Position numbers and translations under genes: made by a program | In this document: in pieces, positions 25,454 to 33,800 of the stretch | Layout: each line of letters opens with the position of its first letter | How positions within the stretch are numbered: the first letter of the stretch is position 1 | Notes under the pieces: model-generated | Told to the model about the DNA's origin: nothing | Databases searched by the model: none | Seen by the model: the letters and a program-made list of their open reading frames with translations, nothing else | Assembly (NCBI GenBank): GCA_950295325.1 | Contig: OX485803.1 | Coordinates: 56,993,554-57,057,553 of the forward strand | Direction of reading: 5' to 3' | DNA: 64,000 nucleotides | Source of the DNA: Polytrichum commune | Lineage: Eukaryota > Streptophyta > Polytrichopsida > Polytrichales > Polytrichaceae

Positions 25454-26759
25454 GACGAACGTGCGTTCGACAACAGCCCCATGACATACAAATCCTACAC
25501 GGGACTCAAACGTCCCTGCACAATGGAACCCCATTCCGATATATATTACCCATGAAGGGCTTTGGGTGGAGTCGCAAATAAAACATTGGAAGGGTTTTCC
25601 ACCACCAAGGGATAACACAAGCACATATATTCACGAACGCGAGGACGAAAACATCAACCCAATATACAATAAATTCTAAATGGAACATACTATAAGAGCA
25701 CCAAAAATATACTTGCCACTTTATTCACATGCAGTAAGCATCATATTTGAGGGGCGTGTATTTGATGGGCGAGTGTTTACGAACGATCGTTCGTTAGCTA
25801 CAGCCGAAATTGAGGGCTTATGTACACGAACGATCGTTCGTAAGTTCCAGCCGAAACATAGGGGCGGATGCATACAACCGATCATATGTATGTTACAGCC
25901 GTGACAGTGTTAGGCAAAAATGATTGGACACGTCCGAATAGAGATATCTATAGCCACGTTATAGGGATACATGAAATCCAATATCCAGTGGAAAATGACA
26001 ATCGACATCTATCACTAAAATCATGATTGAACAGATACGAACGAGCGTTCGTATCTATCATTAACACGGTGTAGTCCTCTACACATGCTTGCGTCAACAG
26101 GTCTGTTGGTGGATGCGTGGACGGTGGACAGGTGGTATTTACGAACGTGCGTTCGTAAAATTGGAAAACATAATTCTCCGTGGACATAAATGGTAGTGCG
26201 AAATACGAACGAGCGTTCGTATCTATCCTAAACATGGTGTAGTCCTCCACACATGTTTGCGTTAACAGGTCTGTTGGTGGATGCGTGGACGGTGGACAGG
26301 TGGTATTTACGAACATGTGTTCGTAAAATTGGAAAACATATTTCTCCATGGACATAAATGGTAGTGCGAAATACGAACGAGCGTTCGTATTTAACTTCCA
26401 TATTGTTAACGTGGCCAATGCACGGAAGTGTATAAATTAAGGAATGTTTATGGATTCTTGAAAAATAATCCCAGGTGATATTTACGAACGCACGTTCGTA
26501 AATATCCCATCATCAGATGTTCCGTTGGAGAAAACGGTTACACGGGAACTCATGCGCGTCTGGGTCTTGAAGGCATATATACGAACGTACGTTCGTATAT
26601 AATCGATACAATTTTCGTGCCTAGTTCTGTCTATAAGTAACTCAATGTCGAGTACGGTTGTGATCAACTTACGAACGCACGTTCGTAAACAATTCACATC
26701 ATCTCTATGTACCTCTTGTGCATGTGCTACCAACTCACGTTTACGAACGTGCGTTCGTA
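25454..26759. repeat. Upstream cluster of the TACGAACG..CGTTCGTA palindrome (12 sites)
   Basis: Sites (18-mers): 25454 (weak), 25778, 25825, 26036, 26140, 26204, 26308, 26372, 26483, 26580, 26670 and 26742. Eight match TACGAACGNNCGTTCGTA exactly, with centres AG, TG, CA or TA. The site at 26308 has two compensating changes (TACGAACATGTGTTCGTA), which keep the palindrome intact. The surrounding sequence is unrelated from site to site except within the local duplication. No gene is identifiable in this stretch. Confidence 0.9.
26035..26370. repeat. 168-bp tandem duplication carrying two palindromes per unit
   Basis: Units 26035-26202 and 26203-26370 are near identical. Both contain ATACGAACGAGCGTTCGTAT, then GGTCTGTTGGTGGATGCGTG, then a second palindrome. 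The second unit's second palindrome carries the paired C/G-to-T/A changes at 26308. A third palindrome at 26372 begins a further partial unit. Confidence 0.8.
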
Positions 26760-28300
26760 AACGTCCGGTATTTGCGGCGGTATATACGGGTATGTGCAGT
26801 CTGTAGTGGACCTGGGAGGTGTAGGGTTGGCGCACAAGAAAATGGTTTGAGCGCGTTCCAGTCAGGTCTGTGGAGCGCACACTTGGATGTGCCGCAGAAA
26901 AGAGCTCTTCTGTGGGGGGAAGAGCTTTAAGTACCTTTCCCCCGATGGTTCAAAATCCCTTGGATGCTATTTAAAAAGCGGATTCCTACCGCCTACTTTG
27001 ACCTAACAATATGTCATTCCATCCATGCACAATATATAAATAGCATTATGTATGGAACATGTGTTGCGTGCACGCAACATATTGTAAATCTATAAATCCG
27101 TCGCACACCTTAGTTGTTACCAAGGTAGCACGAAAATATGTCTATATGTCTATATGTCTATATGTTTATATTTATATGTATATATATATGTATAATTTAT
27201 ATTTTACTATTTTATATATAGGTTATTGTATTATATATATATGGGTTGATGGGTTAATATTGAGTATTAAATTATTTGCGACTAAGGTGTGAAGTCCAAG
27301 TGAATTGATGAAGGTCTAAGTGATATATATATATTCACACACACAATGAGGTAAGAGTGGCTAAGAACATATTGTAGAATCCCCTAAAATTGTAGGTATC
27401 ATATGATTCACATAAAAAAAAATGCTTGTAATATGGTCACCAAGTGCATGAATACCAATAAAAAGTCGCTTAATCCATAGTGGCTTGTGCTAGGTAGATT
27501 GAGGACATTTGGAACTGGAGGCTCACCAAACATCGCCCCATATTAATATGACTCATTGTTGCAATTCATCATTGGTGAAAATTAAAGTTTAATGCACTAG
27601 TATTCGATCGTTAGTTCAAGTTGACACCTAATTAAATGACTTGACGTCCTATTGGAAATTCACTTTAGGTCCACCATGGTGTGAAAATGGATAACTAATT
27701 TGGAATGGTGCATACAATAGTATGCACTTACAATTATATATTTGTATTATTTGCAACAAGAAGTATGTGCATGACCATAGCTTAAACTGTTGATTTAAGT
27801 TGAAGTCTTAAACCATTCATGTTATAATAAGACTAAGTGTGTATTTTGTGATCAAATTGCACTCAAAACTATTAAGGTGAAAGGGCTAGCATTTCAAAAT
27901 TCACTCTTCACTCCCTAAACCAATGTTTTATATCAAAATGACAATTATTGGCATGAGTCTAGATTATTATAGTTGCTATGACCCAAATAAGGCAAGTTCC
28001 AATCGAACCAACATTGGTAGACCATTTTGACATGATGCGCATAGACCACAACATGGCCATATATAAGAAAGGTTGGTAAGACAAAAAGATGTAGGGTTTA
28101 GGGTTTGGGGTTAGGGTATAGAGTTTGTGAAAGTTGTCTATGTGGTTTGCGGGCTTAGGGTTTAGATCGTTACTTCAATGCATTATATACACAAACAATA
28201 TCGACTCCTAAATAATCCATATCGCACTAACTTAATTTATGGGAAGCTCATACTATCAATTATTGATACTACTAGCAAAACATACGACCACATGGCTAAA
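26760..28300. other. AT-rich intergenic DNA with TA-rich microsatellite
   Basis: A simple-sequence tract of CTATATGT and TATATG units lies at about 27139-27245. A short run of plant telomere-like sequence (GGGTTTAGGGTTTGGGGTTA) is near 28094-28117. There is no supported gene and no copy of the 18-bp palindrome in this 1.5 kb. Confidence 0.5.
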
Positions 28301-28307
28301 ATACACT

Positions 28308-28645
28308 ACACTAAATATGATATTTAGTGTTTGATTGTATAATATAGTGTTGTTACACTATCATGGTCAACACTAAATTTCAATTCTTTGATAATTACTG
28401 TTGGACATATTAAATGGACCACCACATTTCCTACTACCATGTCCTTTATGCTTTTATCATTGTTAATTGTTTTTTTCATATTAATTTCCTTACACAAAAT
28501 TTGTGCATGCGACATCCACATATTACCATTATAGTTGAAATTAAGTGTTTGAGTTCACAATGAATAGTAGTTACTTTCATAGGGTTACTGATATTTAGTG
28601 TACTATGCGTTTGTATTTAGAGTATCTAACACTAAATATCATATT
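28308..28645. mobile_element. Candidate small inverted-repeat element bounded by the TAAATAT palindrome family
   Basis: The palindrome ACACTAAATAT-G-ATATTTAGTGT at 28308-28330 and a partial copy ACACTAAATATCATATT at 28629-28645 bracket about 300 bases of AT-rich non-coding DNA. The arrangement fits a small non-autonomous transposon. No target-site duplication could be recognised. Confidence 0.3.
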
Positions 28646-29049
28646 AAGGGTGGTTCAAGCTAACACCTCATTAAATTAATGACATCATATTGAAAATTGA
28701 ATTTTCATCCACCTCTTGTGGAGAATCAGATAGCCCCTCTCCACAATTCAAATTGAGTCATTTATATATGTAATATGTATTTGAGGAACCATTGAAGAAC
28801 TTTAAAGATGCCTCGTTCATGAAAACGACATTTGCATCTTGGGGGTGGATTCTTCATCGAAAACCTACTAAATGACATGAATTGTTAAATACAAATTATC
28901 TGAACATACTTTTCTAAAATATGTTTACAAGGAATCCATATGTCGAGGTACTAAGGGGATACGGAAAGTTAAATTTATGTCCCTAAACTAAGCTCCTCCT
29001 ATCTCCTATTTCATTTTTCCTGAACCCTCATCCCTCCATGTCCCCATGG

Positions 29050-29272
29050 TATCCCCTCATCCCCATCCCCTCCCCCTCCCCCTCCCCCTCTCCCATCCCA
29101 TCCTCATCCCATCCTCATCCCATCCCCCTCCCCTCCCCATCCCCTCCCCATCCCCTCCCCCCCATCCCCCCCATCCCCCCCATCCCATCCCATCCCATCC
29201 CATCCCCTCCCCATTCCCTCCATCCCCATCCCCATCCCCATCCCCCTCCCCCATCCCAGCCCTAGCCAGTGG
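29050..29272. repeat. CCCATCCC/CCCCTCCC simple-sequence tract
   Basis: More than 200 bases are almost pure C/T/A with the units CCCATC and CCCCTC. The complementary strand is G-rich with many GGGG runs, which could form G-quadruplexes. It lies just upstream of the presumed transcription start of the 30-37 kb gene. The long open frames across it are an artefact of base composition. Confidence 0.8.
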
Positions 29273-29274
29273 CC

Positions 29275-29943
29275 ACTAGCCACGTGGCTGCCGCTTGGAA
29301 ACCCTAGCGGCGCCGACTACCTCCCCGCGCCCCTCTCTCTCCTCCTCATTTGTCATTTGGAGTAGAGGAGGAGAGGAGCTCTTAGGTGCGGCGAAGCCCT
29401 TGCCAATTTTAGAGCCTCATTGTGAATGTTGTTTTGTTGTGTTGTCAGAACCTTGAGAATAGGAAAGCTAGAGAGTAGGAAAGGTCGAGAGGTTGAGAGT
29501 TATAGAAAGCTTGAGAGGTTGAGAGTTATAGAAAGCTTGAGAGGTTTAGAGTTTTAGAAAGCTTGAGAGGTTTAGAGTTTTAGAAAGCTTGAGAGCTTGA
29601 GTTTTAGAAAGATTGACAAGTGGAGAGTTTTAGAAAGGTTGAGAGCTTGAGAGTTTCAGAAAGGTTGAGAGCTTAAGAGTTTTGGAAAGCTTGAGAGCTT
29701 GAGAGTAGGAAAACTTGAGAGCTTGAGAGTTTCAGAAAGCTTGAGATTTCTGAAGGTTGTGAGTTGTGTACATCAGGGTTTGTGTAGGATTTGCATATAA
29801 GTTGTGAAGGCTTGAGAGTGTGACAAAGTGAAATTGCAATTGAAAGCGAATTCAGCGCTTTTGAAAGACAATTTGGTGTGCATTTGTGAGGATTTCTGGA
29901 TTTCTCAGTAGGAGGCAGGAGGTTTTCTGTGCAACAATTCAAT
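29275..29943 (+). promoter_or_regulatory. Presumed promoter-proximal region and 5' UTR exon of the 30-37 kb gene
   Basis: A GC-rich start region (CACGTGGCTGCCG; AAACCCTAG telo-box near 29300; CTCTCTCTCCTCCTC) is typical of plant transcription starts. It is followed by about 600 bases without long open frames that end at a good donor, CAAT|GTGAGTAC (GT at 29944). The acceptor CTCTGCAG at 30839-30846 lies directly before ATG 30847, so splicing would place CAATTCAAT before the start codon. Within it, 29455-29745 is a degenerate tandem repeat of AGAAAGCTTGAGAG. The gene structure is inferred and there is no transcript evidence. Confidence 0.45.
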
Positions 29944-30846
29944 GTGAGTACAGGTTTCCTTTACAAATCAGTCCTTCACAATCTGAAATTGTTGTTTGAT
30001 GAATTCCTTGTGATTTGTTTTCTGCATTATGAGGTATGGCATGTTTTGTATGAAATAACACTTTCCTCTTCATTCTGAATTATCAATCACTGACTCGCAA
30101 TTTTGTTCTGATTCCATTTTTCACTTGTGTTTCATCAATCTGATCACGAGTTGCAGGTTCATGAACAATGCAAGATCGCAACATTCATACCAACATATAT
30201 ACGTATCCGTATATGTATATGTACGGATATATATATGTATATAAATAAATATACCATTTCCTAATCCCAGATGACCAACACAAACATGCCTTACCCCACA
30301 AACATATACGAACGTGCGTTCGTAAATACGCACCTCACCCTCCATTTTTACGAACGCACGTTCGTATATTCATCTATACCCTGTACATCAGACAAATCCT
30401 CAAATCAAATTACACATACAAAAATACGAACGAACGTTCGTAATCACAAACTATAACAATATACCAAACCCTTCATTGTAATTGTCTGCTTTCCCTAATA
30501 GCATAATTTACGAACGCACGTTCGTAAATAAGAACTAAAGTATTAATTCACCTATTTCGAAGAAGCTCATGGAAATTAGAACAATCCTCGTGGAAATTAG
30601 ATAACCCTGGACAACGCGTAGACTTGTTTAGAAACAATACGAACGCACGTTCGTAAACTTTAGCCAAATACACCTTAGCAACCACATTCTTTACGAATGA
30701 TCGTTCGTAAATGAAATCAGCGAAGACATAATTAAAACTCCTCCGGGTACCCATAGCCAGCGTTCATTGATTAGTATATATGATTTGCTTGTCAATTACG
30801 AACGCTCGTTCGTAAACACAATACTAAATGTTTATGTGCTCTGCAG
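29944..30846 (+). other. Presumed 5' UTR intron holding seven palindromes
   Basis: It is bounded by GTGAGT at 29944 and TGCAG ending at 30846. Palindrome sites: 30307, 30349, 30425, 30509, 30638, 30692 and 30797. Six are exact, and 30692 has a single mismatch. They occupy only the last 540 bases of the intron. Confidence 0.55.
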
Positions 30847-33800
30847 ATGGCTAGACCGAGCAGGAGCGCCATTGAGATGTTCGCAGTGCAGATAGATCAG
30901 CTTCCAGAGTCAGTGTCCGACCCCAACGGAAACGATAATTATGTCCCGAAGGAGGACTTCATTGGGGAATGGACGGCACTGCCAGAGAAGACATCAGACG
31001 GTCTTTTCTGTCTTCGCTTCACCTACGAGCTGGAAACGACGCCGGACCAACCAGAGCAATGGGTGCAGATGAAGACTTGGGAAGTAGAATCAATTGAGGC
31101 ACAAGGAGATTATGTGATTTTAGACATGAAAAATAAGAAGGATCACATTAACCTCCTGTTAGAGTACAGGAGACATAGTTTCTCCTACACATACGCAGAA
31201 AATAACGTAGTGGCTGATGCCAAACACTTCCTCAAGGGCATGTTCACGAAGTACGCCCTGAGCTCGTACTGGACAACAAGGAAGTTGGCCGCGCTTTCCT
31301 TGAATATCTCCAAGTACAATAGCGCGGTCGCCGAAGCCAACAAGAAAAAGAAGAGCATACGAAAACCATCCGCATCCGGGGCAGGAGGATCGAGAAGTGC
31401 ACCCAGGCCGGTGCCTTCTGCGAGTAGGGTGACGGAGGGTCCCAGCCGATATTCCACGCCATCGAAGAGGTCCCGGGACGAAATGGAGAGGTCTGGGGTA
31501 ACAGAGGGCGCTGAGGTGAGCTCTCCTCCCCTGATGCCAACCCCTTTAAAGAAGGGTGAGAATCCAGATGCAGTGAAGGCAACAAAGATCCTACGAGATT
31601 TCAATAATTACTCAAAGGATTGCTGGCCCATGGGGCGCCACTTCACGTTCAACGTGGACTGCTTCAAGTGCGAAAAGTCCCCCAACAAGTGGGTGGTAAG
31701 GTCTCGCGAGAGCGGTGGGGTGAAGTGGCAGATCAACAACCTCATGAACAACGTCAAGTGGGATAGGCAGACCGTCTGCGTCATGCCCAAGGGGTTGACA
31801 TCCCGACCGACAGAGATGGATTGGCCGCGAATCCAGAATGGAGAATTCTGGATTATAGATGGTCAGCATAGCTTGAAGGCGTCGCAACAGATCCTCAAGG
31901 ACGACAACTTCCAGCACGAGCTGAAGGCTAACCTGCGGTACTGGAAGGCGTTCTTGGTCTGGTTAGACGATTGGGACAAGCTGCGCAAGACTTCAACCTT
32001 CCTGAACTCGGGGAACAAAATCAAGGCGTTTGAGGCTTCGTGGGCGGCTAACATAGTGGCTGCGAGAGACGTCTGGGTGGCACACGGATGCCCACCAAAG
32101 GAGAGGGAGAACGCCAAGGACCAGTCTCCTCAATGGAAGGTGAGTTTACGAACGAACGTTCGTAAAGTGTTGGACTCACGAAAACATCAATTACTGACTC
32201 AATTTACGAACGTGCGTTCGTATTATGTGCAACACTGACATCTTGTTTTGTGCAGGCATTTTGCGACGTGATGGTAGACAAGTTCTCTTCCATCGATATG
32301 AAGTCCACCACCACAAAGTCTGTGCTTGAGCTGAAGGGTGAGCTCAGACTCATCTGCTGCAACAGGGACACTTGGGACTTGTGGACCCAGTTTTTTGATG
32401 CACACAGCTCGGGCGATTTGGTCAACCCCAACACGGAGGAGAAGTACAGCACGGAAAAAACCGGTGAAGCGCCCCCACTACTGAGGGAGTTCTTTAGACA
32501 CCTCCAGGGATTGACGGAGTCAGAGCTGAAGAGGTGTGCGATTCATGTTCTTGGGAATACCGTGGGAAGAACCCTTCCCTATCCCAAGATCTTTTTGAAG
32601 AGGCCAAAGCACAAGCCCGGCACGTACTCTATCAAGGAGTGGTGTGACCACGGGAAGCTGAAGACTGCAGCCATGAGAGAGTTGAGCGTACTCGTACCAT
32701 AGTACAAAATCTTTGAAGTCGACGGCGACATCAACTGGCCGCAATGGCAATTGTTAAAGGTCGACTACAACATCAACAGAGCCTCCATGCGCAGTCTGGT
32801 CAAGGAGCACGCCTCGGTTTTGAAGTTGAAGGGGAACAAAAGAACTAAGAAAACCGACATGGATCCCCATGAGGTAATGCTATACTTAAAATTTTTGGAG
32901 AAGAAGAGGAACGCCACATTCGAAGGAATGGCAAGGTTTTGCGTGATCACCTCCGGCGTGGAGAGGGTCACATTTTCCAAGTGGGACAGCACCATCAGCA
33001 GGGCCGAGGTGAGGGAGGATCGACGGGGTTGCCCTTTTGCCCTCATCGATTTCAGGGGGATCCTGGGTGCGTCAAGGCAGGGGGGGAAGGACATTCCCTT
33101 CTACAACCCTTTCATGGCCAAGTTCATGGAGTTCAAATCGCCGGCCATGAGGGAGCCACACGTTTGGCTGTGGATAGTCGAACAAGAGAAGCTGTCGGTG
33201 GTCACAGAGTTGTACGAGCAGAAGATCAAATTCGAGTACAACATCTTCCACAGCACGTACGTGCCAGCGAAGACGGAGGGGATCGTGGCCATCAACGAGG
33301 CCAGGGGCAACAAGCAGGTGGGAGCGGTCAGCCTGATTTTCTTGACGTACAATGAGCTAAGGGATGGGCGACCGCCTATCAAGGCAAACAACACGTTCAA
33401 GAAAATCTACAGCATCCCGCATCCCCCTCCCAAGGATCTGCTGCAAGAGACCCTCTACACCGTCTTCCCCGCCATGGAACTCAGGATGGAGTTCTACGTC
33501 TCTGTATTGCAGAGTCTGGTTATAAGTGGAGAGACGGTATACAACGTATGTGGAGGCTCCAAATTCATGTATGCGGCCATGGTAAGTTGTCCAGACTCCA
33601 TTTACGAACGCTCGTTCGTAAAGTTAACCAACTTCTCAATGTATTGTTTCACAGTCGCTGCACGTGACGCATTCATGTTTACGAACGCTCGTTCGTAAAC
33701 ATAACCCCTTCGTAATGTAATGCTTGAAACTCGTTGCACGCTACGCTTTGATGTTTACGAACGTGCGTTCGTATTTTCTGACCTTATTGCTCTCTTCTCA

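Noticed and set aside
25948..26880. Minus-strand frames of 156 and 132 codons with repeated peptides
   Set aside because: Repeated peptides such as NARSYFALPF come from the 168-bp duplication and the palindromes, which have no stops in any frame. There is no domain or codon bias.
28094..28117. Interstitial telomeric repeat as evidence of a chromosome end or fusion
   Set aside because: Only two or three imperfect TTTAGGG units. Short runs like this are common in plant genomes.
29038..29279. Overlapping Pro/His/Ser-rich and Gly/Asp-rich open frames on both strands
   Set aside because: They are translations of the CCCATC/CCCCTC simple-sequence tract. Open frames on both strands come from composition alone.
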